From Schistosoma mansoni (Eukaryota > Platyhelminthes > Trematoda > Strigeidida > Schistosomatidae): a stretch of DNA of 64,000 nt. The notes beneath the pieces are model-generated. The model had not been told where the DNA came from. It made no database searches and saw only the letters and a list, made by a program, of their open reading frames with translations. A program made the position numbers and the translations under genes. How positions within the stretch are numbered: the first letter of the stretch is position 1; every line of letters begins with the position of its first letter. The DNA lies in contig NW_017386067.1 of assembly GCF_000237925.1 (NCBI RefSeq), positions 452,961 to 516,960 on the forward strand, read 5' to 3'. Positions 1 to 12,400 of this stretch are shown here, one piece after another.

Positions 1-183
1 TATTTACTTCTTTTTTTTCATAATCATTGAGTTCGTTTTCTTTAGTTTTCCAGTTTGTTTATTAGTCTTCATTATAAGTTAATGTTGGTGAGACAGCTAT
101 TAAGAATTAAGAGACACTGGATAACTATTTTTTCTTAGTATGAGACTTCACAACACAATACGCATCCACGATCTCACCGAACA

Positions 184-832
184 CAATCGTATTACACTTG
201 ACAGAGAAGCTTTGGAGAATGTGGAAACCTTTACATATCTGGGCAGCATCATTGATGAACACGGTGGATCAGATGCAGATGTGAAGGCAAGGATCGGCAA
301 AGCAAGAGCAGCATATTTGCAACTGAAAAACATCTGGAACTCAAAACAATTGTCAACCAACACCAAGATCAGAATTTTCAATACAAATGTCAAGACAGTT
401 CTACTGTATGAGGCGGAGACGTGGAGAACTACGAAAGCCATCATCCAGAAGATACAAGTATTTATTAACAGTTGTCTACGCAAGATACTTCGGATCCGAT
501 GGCCAGACACTATCAGCAACAAACTACTGTGGGAGACAACAAACCAGATTCCAGCGGAGGAAGAAATCAGGAAGAGGCGCTGGAAGTGGATAGGACACAC
601 ATTGAGGAAATCACCCAACTGTGTCACAAGACAAGCCTTCATATGGAATCCTGAAGGCCAAAGGAGAAGAGGAAGACCAAAGAACACATTACTTCGAGAA
701 ATGGATGCAGAAATGAGAAGAATGAACAAAAGTTGGATAGAACTAGAGAGGAAGGCTCAGGACAGAGTGGGTTGGCGAATGCTGGTCGGCGGCCTATGCT
801 CTATTGGGAGTAGCAGGCGTAAGTAAGTAAGT
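184..832 (+). mobile_element. RTE-like LINE (family III), 5'-truncated recent copy
   Basis: This is the 3' end of a non-LTR retrotransposon. It encodes the C-terminal tail of an endonuclease-reverse transcriptase ([48 protein letters not shown]), open to a stop near 824. It ends in a GTAA-type short repeat tail typical of RTE elements. A 13-bp direct repeat (atctcaccgaaca) at 171-183 and 833-845 fits a target-site duplication and fixes both ends. An antisense copy lies at 7455-8052, and the overlapping protein is identical to it, so both insertions are recent. The catalytic RT core is missing, so it is a dead-on-arrival copy. Confidence 0.85.
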
Positions 833-954
833 ATCTCACCGAACAACGAATCTAGGTTCTTCAGGTTTTGTGAATAGCCCTCAACACTACTAGTGAATTA
901 AAATTTTAATAGTTTGTCCTCCTGACTTAATTCAGTTCTTAATATTGTGCAGCC

Positions 955-1080
955 ATCTTTCAATACCATTGATGGGCAACTGCCATCACAAACTAGACAT
1001 GGTTGAACTCCAGTTGTTGGGATTTCTCATCAGGACTTTAAGAAAATAGCCTCTCTAAATTAGTCACTTGTAAGCATATA
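955..1080 (-). repeat. fragment of fold-back SINE family B (5' part)
   Basis: The stretch beginning near ggttgaactcc and ending near the Gypsy insertion matches, with decay, the 5' portion of family B copies at 36050-36160 and 61865-61965 (same order: gttgaactcca, tctca.taggac, aagaaaatagcctct, agtcact). The LTR element at 1083 inserted at its edge. Confidence 0.5.
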
Positions 1081-1082
1081 AT

Positions 1083-1429
1083 TGTTGAGTTGGCTTCCGG
1101 AAAACTCCAACAGGGCCTCCATAGGCTCAAAAAGAGCCCCAACCAACCAGAGTACGATAGAACATTCTAGAGTTCCAACGTGGCATGCTACTATTAGTCG
1201 GTAGCAATATATGTCGTTAAATGGATTGGCTGAAATAGGATGTTGATTTAACATATGCTAACTTCTATAAATACCTATGATTTTCTGTACAAAAAGGAAC
1301 CTTGCAGTAAAGTATTTCTCTGATACTCGTGTCTTCTCTCTGGTGTTCAAGTCGCAGAGTAGTGCTAGCCCTGGGGTTATCCGAATAGCTTAGGATCTGA
1401 ATATAGCGTTCAACCTACAAGACATATCA
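1083..1429 (+). repeat. 5' LTR of the Gypsy element
   Basis: 347 bp, begins TGTTGAG and ends ACATATCA. It is nearly identical to 5543-5889. The TG...CA ends and the adjoining primer-binding-site-like tggcgac support the boundary. Confidence 0.95.
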
Positions 1430-4400
1430 GTGGCGACGGGGATGGGATGACATTGAATATTTCTCTGGAGCAGTTAGAAGCCTATATGTTGCGTCAAGAA
1501 AAGAGGTTTGAAGAGTCTCAAATTAGAATCATGGAAACCCTGATGCAGAAATTCTGCCTGTCCGAGAGAAACCCTGCTTCTAGTGAATCACAAGCATCAC
1601 ATACTGATTTAGTCATCAACGCCTTACATGTTATTAATTTTGATGGTGTAGCAGGTATAACTTTTGAGTCGTGGTTTAAGAAGTATGAAGATTCGTTTTA
1701 TATTGATCTTTGAAACCTGAATGACGCTTTGAAAGTCAGAATACTTCTGAGAAAACTTGGGACTGTGTAACATGAACGCTACAGCAACTTCATTCTTCCG
1801 AAGAACCCACGAGATTTTAGTTTTGATGAAACAGTCAAAACCCTGTCCCAAATCTTCGGAGAACAATCATCTCTATTTAATATCCGTTATCAGTGCTTAA
1901 AGTTAACGAAAGAACCTGGAGATGACTGGGTGAAACATGCAGGAACTGTGAACCGTGAATGTGAGAGGTTCTAATTGTCGTCCATATCTGAGGACCAGTT
2001 TAAATGCTTAGTATTTATCTGCAGCCTACGTTCACCTGATGATGCTGATATCCGGACCAGAATCCTAAGCAAACTTGAACACTGCCCTAACATGACCCTA
2101 CAGGAAGTAACTACCGACAGCCAAAGGTTAGTGAACTTGAAGCATGATACCTCAATGGTAGAAAACGGCAACTGTTTCCATAATGTCAGTGCAGTCAAGA
2201 AAAAATCCTTGCAAGGTTCCAGCACACGTAATTATCGTAATAACAGCGACAAACCATCATCTCCATGCTGGGCATGTGGAGGCTGGCACTATAAGAGGTT
2301 TTGCCCGTATAAAGAACATTGTTGCAGTAAGTGTCATCGAAAGGGCCATATAGAAACCAGCTACAGTAAAAGAAACGATAAACGACATTTTGCAAAATCT
2401 TACTTCAAGAAATACAGGTCTGGGGGCATTAACGAAAAGAATTTTGGTATCACATAACAAAGCTCGAAGTTGCCGCCAGAGAAAGTACGTAACCTTGAAT
2501 ATTAATAAACACCGCACTCGACTTCAGCTTGATACGGCTTCTGATATTACTTTAATAAGTCCAGAAACTTGGAAGAAGATTGGGCGACCCACGGTGCATC
2601 GAACAACACAAATAGCACACAGTGCATCAGGTGGAAAGTTAGATATTGTTGGAGGAATACCTTGCATTGTGTCTAAGGGTGCGGTAACAACAAGTGCAAC
2701 AGTATATCTTACAAAGAAGCCAGCACTCAATTTAATGGGGCTAGATCTTATAGAAACACTTAACCTAGCAGACCACTCTATTAACAGTATCTGCAAACGA
2801 ATCACAACTTACAACACCTCAGAGTGGAGTCAGAAAAATGCCATGCTACAAAAACACCAAGACGTGTTTAAAGAAGGATTAGGCGAATGCACGAAGGCTA
2901 AAGCAGTGCTAACTCTAAAGCCTGCAGCTACTCCCATTTTTCGACCTAAAAGACCTGTGCCCTATGCTGCTCTTCCAATAGTTAAACAGGAGTTACAACG
3001 ACTTCAGCAAATGAGTGTTATCGAGTCTGTGAACTTCTCGAACTGGGCTGCACCGATAGTGGTGGTCAAGAAGTCGAATGGAAGTGTCCGTCTATGTGCA
3101 GACTACTCCACAGGATTAAATGAAGCTCTAGAGTCCCATCAGTAACCGTTGCCCTTACCGAAAGATCTTTTCGCTAAGCTGAACGGTGGCAGATATTTTG
3201 CGAAATTGGACTTATCAGACGCATATCTACAAATCCCGGTATCTGATGAAAGCAAAGATCTTTTAACGATCAACACACACAAAGGTCTGTTCCGGTATAA
3301 CCGACTACCTTTTGGGGTGAAGACAGCGCCCTCTATTTTTCAGCAAATTATGGATACCATGTTACAAGGTATTCCAGGGGCAGCAGCTTACTTAGACGAC
3401 ATCATAATTATGGCAGTAGATAAAATGGACCTGCAGAAGAAACTGGACCTGGTACTAGAACGCATAGCCGATCATGGTTTTCGACTCCGAGCGGAAAAGT
3501 GTAACTTCTATATGCAGCAAGTACGGTACCTTGGGTTCATAATAGATAAAGACGGAAGACGACCAGATCCAGGGAACATTGAAGCAGTGAAAACAATGCC
3601 TAGACCCAGGGACATTACCACCCTACGATTATTCTTGGGATTGGTCAGCCATTATGGTACCTTCCTCCCCGATCTTCATCGTCTACGTGCTCCACTAAAC
3701 AACCTACTACAAAAGAATACGAGATGGAATTGGTCTGCAGACTGCCAAGCGTCTTTCGAGAAAATCAAGCAACTCCTGACTTCCAATCTCTTATTGTCAC
3801 ACTATGATCCTTCGCTACCGATAGTCGTCGCTTCAGATGCTTCTAACTATGGTGTGGGTGCAGTTATCTCTCACATTTTTCCTGATGGGTCCGAAAAAGC
3901 TATCTCACACGCTGCCAGATCTTTGACAACGACCGAAAGGAACTATAGTCAGATTGAGAAGGAAGTCCTATCAATTATCTTTGCAGTGAAAAAGTTCCAT
4001 AAGATGATATATGGCCGACATTTTACTCTAATAACAGACCATAAACCACTACTTGCAGTTTTTGGGTCAAAGAAAAGTATTCCGGTCCACACAGCTAACC
4101 AACTACAACGATGGACAACCACACTTCTGGCATACAACTTCAAGATAAAGTATCAGTCTACTACCGCCTTCGGACAAGCTGACGCATTGTCAAGATTAAT
4201 AGGCTCCCAATCAAAAACCCCAGAGGAGACTCTTGTAGCAAATATAAAAACCGAGGATTAAGTTCATCGTGTATTGGATGACGCAATCAATGGACTCCCA
4301 GTAACCTTTGAAACTATCAAGAAGATCACTGAAAGTGATGAGATACTGAGCACAGTCAAATGCTATCTCTTGACCAAATGGCCAAACAATCGCCTTGACG

Positions 4401-5542
4401 GAGAACTTTTGCAATATTCTCGTCGACGGGACTCACTAATGGTTGTTGACTCGTGTATTATGTTCGGTGATCGAATTGTTATTCCGGAGTTATTACGTCA
4501 CAAGGTTCTCAAGCAGTTTCACAGTGGCCATCCTGGAATCAATAAAATGAAATCGTTGGCTCGTAGTTATGCTTATTGGCCGTTAATGGACAAAGATATC
4601 GAGAATAAATGCCGTAACTGTCCATCATGCATTCAAACCGCTAAAAATCCTGTGAAATGCAAACCTCAGTATTGGCCTACGCCTGCAGGACCCTGGGAAA
4701 GAATTCATGCAAATTTTGCTGGTCCAATCCAAGGAAAAATGTTTCTAATTATCGTAGATGCATTTACTAAATGGCCGGAAGTATATACCATGCCAAATTG
4801 TACAACATCGGAAACAATCCACAAGCTGTCTACCCTGTTTAGCTGTTTCGGAGTACCAGAGACCTTAGTAACAGATAACGGCTCGCAATTCGCCGCAGAA
4901 TCGTTTAAGCATTTCTGTAAAGCAAACGGAAAAACTCATCTTTGTTCTCCACCCTATCATCCACAATCTAACGGACAAGCAGAACGCTTCGTGGACACCT
5001 TTAAACGAGCATTACTGAAGGGGGGAGGCGAAGGGCCGACTGGGCAGGTGATCACGAAATTTTTAACATCCTACAGATCCACTCCGAATCCGAATGTTCC
5101 GGACGGCAAGTCTCCTGCGGAAGGCGTGTTCGAACCGTCTTCAATGCCATGTTGCCATCTAAATTAGTTGATGAGCGCAGTCACAATCCAAGTATTCGGA
5201 ACTTCAATGTTGGCGACAAAGTTTACATTAAATCCTACATTGGGAAGAACCAATGGGAGCCGGGAGAAGTTGTACAAAAATTGGGAAGAGTTCTGTACAG
5301 AGTTCGAGGAACTTTTGGGACATGTACACGACACACAAATCAAATCCTTAAAGACAAAAGAACGATGCAGAATCGAAGTGACCGGCCGATTTTTCCGTTA
5401 GATTTAATCTTAGATGCACAAATGCCCAAAAACACTGACAAGAAGCCGTGGTCAAGGAAAACGACGAGAATAATGGGACGACGTCGCAACCCAGTTGTCA
5501 AACTACAAGTTGACCCTAGAAAGAAATCCTATTCGGGGGAGG

Positions 5543-5889
5543 TGTTGAGTTGGCTTCCGGAAAACTCCAACAGGGCCTCCATAGGCTCAAAAAGAGCCCC
5601 AACCAACCAGAGTACGATAGAACATTCTAGAGTTCCAACGTGGCATGCTACTATTAGTCGGTAGCAATATATGTCGTTAAATGGATTGGCTGAAATAGGA
5701 TGTTGATTTAACATATGCTAACTTCTATAAATACCTATGATTTTCTGTACAAAAAGGAACCTTGCAGTAAAGTATTTCTCTGATACTCGTGTCTTCTCTC
5801 TGGTGTTCAAGTCGCAGAGTAGTGCTAGCCCTGGGGTTATCCGAATAGCTTAGGATCTGAATATAGCGTTCAGCCTACAAGACATATCA
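5543..5889 (+). repeat. 3' LTR of the Gypsy element
   Basis: 347 bp, matching the 5' LTR with about one visible difference close to its 3' end. It is followed directly by the right copy of the 5-bp target duplication (ataat). Confidence 0.95.
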
Positions 5890-6295
5890 ATAATGAAAAC
5901 AGTATTTATTAAATTGGGGGGGGTTTAGTATAAGACGGATAGACAATGTGTGGGATATGAAGGTTACTTGGAAAATATGTGTTCAGTATGCTCATGTGTA
6001 AATTATATTAAACTGTACGTTATTGATACTATGAATATGGAGCGAGGTGACTCCAGTTAGCGTGTTCTACTTCCACCTCCGCACTAAGTTACAACCTTTA
6101 ACTTCTCTGTATGTAATTTCGTTTGCATAACCAGATACTATCAATGGCTCTTGCCAGTTTAAAGTGTAGCTCTGAGACAAGCATATAAATCAAATTTGTA
6201 CCTGGTAAATGAGTTAAATAAATAAGTATATTTTACCTCAAATTTTTTTAAAAAACTTATGCCTCATTACTTTCAATAAAATATTTTTTTCTTAG

Positions 6296-6442
6296 GGATG
6301 TAAATCACTTCTGGAGAAACGTCTTAATCAAACTAATCGCCTACGATGTTTGTGGTCGGTTACACCGATTGGTTTACCACATCTTGGTCATTCAATCCCG
6401 ATGAGATCACTTGCTCGTTTATCACGATTATATGGTGTTTAT
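6296..6442 (+). CDS. YARS1-like: TyrRS-like exon a: HIGH-motif exon
   Basis: 49 codons between a cttag acceptor and a gtaagt donor, phase 0 at both ends. The peptide aligns with human residues around IYWGTATTGKPHVAYFVPM as [19 protein letters not shown]. The HIGH histidines are kept, but the tyrosine-contacting Y39 position reads Leu and the following Gly reads Ser. An upstream exon for the N-terminal helix is required and was not found between 5895 and 6290. Confidence 0.9.
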
Positions 6443-9400
6443 GTAAGTTTTTTCAGTTTTGTTCTGTTCTAATCAAATGTTCGCGGCCAAACCAAAACGT
6501 GGCATCAGTGCTTGAAGTCACTGACTTCTAGTCTGAGCCATGTTGGCAGATGCAGACTACTTGGTTGGGGTCCGCGTGACTATTGTAACCAATGGTTGGA
6601 GACTCTAGGTGAAATGGCTCAGAACCGATCACAATGGCGTAGGTGTATACACTCTTTACACTCTGTTTTCAATAGCTCATGAATACACGCAGTTAACATG
6701 CATAGCTATTCAGTTCAGACGTTTCTAAAATCGATGGGTTAACTGGGAAATTTCCATAGTTGGAAAGTAGGTAGTTTAAACGCATAAGCTGTCCTAAATG
6801 ACAGGTTAGTCTGATTCTACAACATCGAAAGATAATAGGTTAAGGCTGAGTAGTTGTGTGGTAAATCAGTGGTTAAGATGTTGAACTTTTGATCATTAAG
6901 TCACAAGTTCGAACCCCGCTATACTTCTGTTTGGGCGATAGTGTGGGGTAGCATTACCACCTCTTATACTCAGATTGTAGCTCAAAGTGCCTGAGAAACT
7001 AATTGTCTTTCAACAGAAATGTAATGATTATTTGAACTTATTATGTTACCACTCCCTATACAGTTCATAATGAATCTTTTACACGCCAGAATAACCTGAT
7101 TTGAATTAATCATTACTCCTAAATCCTTTATCAGACTGTTATTCCTTTAATAATATTGCTTATTTATTTATTACTTGTTTATGTACTCCATTCTAATGAC
7201 AGATCATTGTATTAGTCAACAATATCTCAGCTCATTTACGTGGTTCCGTTTCATGGGATGTGATTAAACAACGTGGTGAATTTTGTCGTGTAATTTTAAC
7301 TGGTTTATTCACTGCTCTTGGTGGTAATCTGAATCAATTTAGCTGTATACTTGGCAGCGATTTTCAATTACATTCGTAAGTTACCAATGATTATTAATGG
7401 ATAATTCTTTTTTCTATTTTCTGGTATTTGTACTTAACAGTGTTATTAATTTACTTACTTACTTACGCCTGCTACTCCCAATAGAGCATAGGCCGCCGAC
7501 CAGCATTCGCCAACCCACTCTGTCCTGAGCCTTCCTCTCTAGTTCTATCCAACTTTTGTTCATTCTTCTCATTTCTGCATCCATTTCTCGAAGTAATGTG
7601 TTCTTTGGTCTTCCTCTTCTCCTTTGGCCTTCAGGATTCCATATGAAGGCTTGTCTTGTGACACAGTTGGGTGATTTCCTCAATGTGTGTCCTATCCACT
7701 TCCAGCGCCTCTTCCTGATTTCTTCCTCCGCTGGAATCTGGTTTGTTGTCTCCCACAGTAGTTTGTTGCTGATAGTGTCTGGCCATCGGATCCGAAGTAT
7801 CTTGCGTAGACAACTGTTAATAAATACTTGTATCTTCTGGATGATGGCTTTCGTAGTTCTCCACGTCTCCGCCTCATACAGTAGAACTGTCTTGACATTT
7901 GTATTGAAAATTCTGATCTTGGTGTTGGTTGACAATTGTTTTGAGTTCCAGATGTTTTTCAGTTGCAAATATGCTGCTCTTGCTTTGCCGATCCTTGCCT
8001 TCACATCTGCATCTGATCCACCGTGTTCATCAATGATGCTGCCCAAACCGAATGTTATTAATTTACATCACAAATTAATCTTAATAAAATAAAACCATTA
8101 AAAACCAAAAAGTTTATTTCCAATCTCTAGAGTTTAACTCAGTAGCTTAAAGTTTATGGGCTTGCTTGTTCACCGCAAAATCTGGAGGTCCAAAATTTGA
8201 TTTACCGATGGGCTCGTGGATTTGCAGGACGTATGAGTTTTATATTAAGACAAAACATCTGTCTAGTGCCTCCTAGTTTTTAATAGTTGCATAACAAAGA
8301 TTATTTCACAGTGTCGACCATACGGTTCAATAATTCCCACAAATTCCCCACAACAATATATCCGTGGTTTTGCTACTCAATAGACAGGAATGACGATTGA
8401 CTTTGATTATATCCTTGAGTGTTCAGTCATTAAAAGACCCGGTTATTCACAGTTTTTGTTGTATAATAGTTCCAAATCGATTTATTCGACATTTATTACT
8501 TGTGTACTCAAGCGGATAGAATTCTTCAAGTATCCAGTATTTTTAGAAACTTGATACGGAGAAAAATAACGCTGAAGTAATAATAGTATAAATAATTTTG
8601 AAAGATCAACTCTGTAGATACATTAAAAATACCCGAACTGTATGGATTACTGTTAGATATGGGTGAATAAGTGAAAAAGTGGAACTTTGAAAACTATTCC
8701 CTCAGTTTTAGTTTGTGAAAGATAGGAAGCTAAGTAACTTGTATTAATCCTATTAATAAGAGTCTATAAGTTGATCCAACTCTCTCTTGAACGTATTGAT
8801 AGATGGAGATTCAACCATCTTTTGAGTTAAGGAGTCTCACTTGTTGATGATTCGAAGGAAAAGTTGGTAGTCAACTGATGATTAATTGGTTCATGGCTTA
8901 TGAACATTCTAAAAGTGTTCTCATAAATTTTCTGCTTTAGAATTTAAAAAGAGAGTGCATATCTGATGCAAAATTAATACTAAATAACTTAGAAACTGTG
9001 ATTAAACCATCTCTAGTCCTTCTATACGGTAACAGGAATACGTTTAGTTTAGCCATTCTCTCATCTTACGGTAAGTTCGCGATTCCGGGAACCAACTTAG
9101 TTATGGTTCTTTGGATCTCTTCTAACAGTACACAAGAGATGGCTGTTTATATGCAACACTTAAGTCGAGGATAAATGAACTTAATTATTAGCTACTTGTT
9201 CTGTGGTATTTTCATATTATCTTAATTGTCAGCTTTTATTTAACTTACTAACTGTTGATATACATCTAACCATTCATAGATTTTATTTAATTAATCATAT
9301 ACTTATTACTCAACAGTTTGACATCACAAATGATCTAAACATGTATGGATAAGGAGCCCCTGTTTGTAATGTGTTGTGATTCTATATGTTTTGAGTCATG

Positions 9401-12400
9401 GAACATCCAATAGTATAGAGTAAATCTCACTTTTTCTCATATTCTGACTGTACTGGCTACAAGGCAGAAATAATTTTTACTGACCGATCAATATCAGCAC
9501 ACTTGATAGGTAAAATAAGTAAATGGATAGTCATGTGGAGAAACAAAATTATATCGATTACCTTAAATCATCGAGGCTTGAATACCTTTTCATCACTTCA
9601 TTCTTTTTTCAAATGTTGAAAAATCATCAATTCCCAGTATACAAATTGACTTGAATCTTAGAATTAATTTATTGTAGGCAAGTTTGAAATTATCAGTATG
9701 AGGATTTGTGAAGATTGTAATACTTTCACAGTTAAAATCACGAGTCGATCTAAAGTAGGTCACCGTTGAAAACCTGAAGAAACTCGACGGTCGTTTCGTC
9801 CTAGTATGGGAATCTATGACAGTGCGTCCTAGATTCCACTGCTAGCCACTAACCATCTTTAATTTTAAAGTGCTGTTTTAAAAATCTGTTAACTGAGTAA
9901 CATTTAGATTTTTGATATTTTTTATCTAACAAAGAAGGAAGAAACTGTAGATTTCTTACAATAGTTAATTGTCCCAACTTTGTCATGATTAAACGCTCTT
10001 CACCTCATAACAGTATCGGTGAATTTTTTTTCAATTACTCGCTGTATATCCTGTAGTTTGCTTTGTATCCAAGCCGATATCTGTGTAATCATTCACGTAA
10101 GGCACCTGACTACTGATTTAACTATCTAAAAATCCTCAAGATTATTTTTAGAAGTCAACGACTGTATCTGTTTATTCATTTTGTGACTGTTTGAATCATA
10201 ATCCTGTCGTTTATTATAGGGAAAAGAAAACTAGTTTTTTTTTAGTTCATTTGCATGTGGGTGGTGTGTATTTCTCAAACTGGTGTCTTGTAACAGCTNN
10301 NNNNNNNNNNNNNNNNNNNNNNNNNNNNNNNNNNNNNNNNNNNNNNNNNNNNNNNNNNNNNNNNNNNNNNNNNNNNNNNNNNNNNNNNNNNNNNNNNNNN
10401 NNNNNNNNNNNNNNNNNNNNNNNNNNNNNNNNNNNNNNNNNNNNNNNNNNNNNNNNNNNNNNNNNNNNNNNNNNNNNNNNNNNNNNNNNNNNNNNNNNGA
10501 TCACTGAGTTGGCATCCAACTGTGTTAATATCTAATTTCAATCAACCTATGATCTTGCGCAACCCTTTACTTATTTCCTGAGGGGGATAACTGTCTCAAA
10601 TCCGACACGGGTTGAACTCCAATGGTCACAGCTTCTTACTAGAATCCATGATCAACTTAGTCAATAGATGGAGGGCTGCCAAAGATCATAGGTTGTTTGA
10701 AATTAGACATTAACACAGTTGGATGCCAACTCAGTGATCTAGAGGCTAAGAGTTCACGCGCGAGACTGAAGGTCCTGGGTTCGAGTCCCATATGCGGGAT
10801 CATGAACACACACTGTCATAGATTCCCATACTAGGACGAAACGACCGTCGAGTTCCTTCAGGTTTTCAACGGTGATCTATTTTAGATCGACTCGTGATTT
10901 TAACAGTGAAATAGTTTAAATTTATTACTATTGTTCCTCAAACAAAAAAGAACTCTACCCTTATTCTCTATATCTGTTTCAGGGAATATATGTTAAATTT
11001 CTATCGTTTAGTGAGTTTAGTTCCAGAGACAGATTGTTTGATATCAAGTAAACTATCTGAATTCGACAATACAAATCATAATCTTGATACTAATATAATT
11101 AATAATAATAATGAAGTAATTAATGAATCATCTATTCGACCTTCCACACTTGGTGAATTATTAATCCCCTGTTTAGATTTAATTGATACTATACAATTGT
11201 CTGCAGATATTCGTTTGGCTAGTATACAACAAATACAAAAACGTCAAATTTTTCAATCTAAAGTAAATATATATATCTATTTGTATTATTTTGTTCATTA
11301 CAATGTTTACTACTGAATTTAATTGGTATATATACTTCTTGAGTTGATTGTTCTAATACTACTATTCAGGTTTTAGTAGTTTAGTAAATAATATATCGGG
11401 CATTTGAATGTATTGGGTTTGTATTCTCAGTCTTTGAATACTAGAAAAAAGACAGTGAGATGAGCAAGTGAGTTCCAAATGGGACGAAACACACCTTAAT
11501 TCTACTGATCATCATTAATTCACTTTAATAAATGTTTCTATTCGTATGCACATATGCTGACCAGTTGCAGTCCTAAACATCAATGGGAAGATTCAAACAA
11601 GTAATACTAAGTGAATTTAGACTTCACCCCATTGCACAAGCAAGTGGCTATCAGGACTCAGTGGCCGAGTGGATAACGCGATGGCGTTTGAAGCGAAAGG
11701 TACTGGGTTCGAGTCCCAGAGTGCACATGAACTCTGAGATGCAGGTACATCCAGCTGACGAGTCCCAAATAGCACGAAACACGCGTCAAACTGGATTCCA
11801 CTGCTAACCACTATCCATCTTTGCTTACAATGCTTGTGAATTAAGTCTATATTGAGGCAATACGCACAGTTATGCACTTATGTCAATAAGAGACTGACCA
11901 GTTGCAGTCCTAAACATCAATGGGAATATTCAAACAAGTAATACTAAGTGGATTTTTTTCTATTCGTTTGTTTTCTCTGTATATATTTACATATGAGATT
12001 GTATTCTGTGTTAATATGAATAATAATATTCTTTGTGAGTTACAACCTTGCTAATTTATGATTTCAAGTTGTTTCTAATTGAAACACATTCAAGTCCAAC
12101 TTTTCAGTCCTTATTTATTATTAGAAGCTGGAATTCGCATCTTCTCTTATTGTTATGGATACTCATGAAAATTGAGTTTTGTAGAGGCTCAAATCCAGCT
12201 TGAAGGTACTTTGTATATTAGGGGAGCATGCAGAGTAGTTCGGGGTGAGGAGAGCTGGAAAGTAGAAAAAACAAAAGAAAGCGTGGGCTAACAACTGAGC
12301 AAGCATACGCATTACACTTTTATTAAGGAGAGCAATTGGTAACAATTGACAATAACACAAGCTATACCGTTATTTAAAACCTAGAAGCACTGGATGGCCA

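Larger units (their letters stand above)
1083..5889 (+). mobile_element. Ty3/Gypsy LTR retrotransposon, whole length but broken
   Basis: Two 347-bp LTRs (1083-1429, 5543-5889) flank the element, and a 5-bp duplication (ataat, 1078-1082 and 5890-5894) marks the insertion. After the 5' LTR a tggcgacgggg stretch fits a primer-binding site. Parts in order: gag with a CCHC knuckle region (about 2260-2360), aspartic protease (DTASD, about 2530), reverse transcriptase (YLDD, about 3390), RNase H (about 3830-4170), integrase with HHCC and DDE regions (about 4500-5000). The order protease-RT-RNase H-integrase defines Ty3/Gypsy. The LTRs differ at about one position, so the insertion is very young, yet the coding region carries a handful of breaks. 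Related schistosome families include Boudicca, Gulliver and Saci; I cannot assign which. Confidence 0.93.

Noticed and set aside
148-729. Long open frames antisense to the LINE tails (148-729 minus, 7556-8092 plus)
   Set aside because: They are exact shadows of the family III coding strand. No conserved protein features exist in that direction.
5895-6290. Missing first exon of the synthetase
   Set aside because: No frame here encodes a residue pattern like the TyrRS N-terminal helix with a suitable donor. The exon is more likely upstream of the window.
10191-10541. Open frames across the N run
   Set aside because: They consist mostly of unknown residues.
11655-11730. Apparent tRNA genes (A and B boxes, e.g. 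11662 and 11705; also many SINE copies)
   Set aside because: They lack a foldable acceptor stem and anticodon arm and sit at a fixed place inside repeated SINE units, so they are SINE promoters, not tRNA genes.
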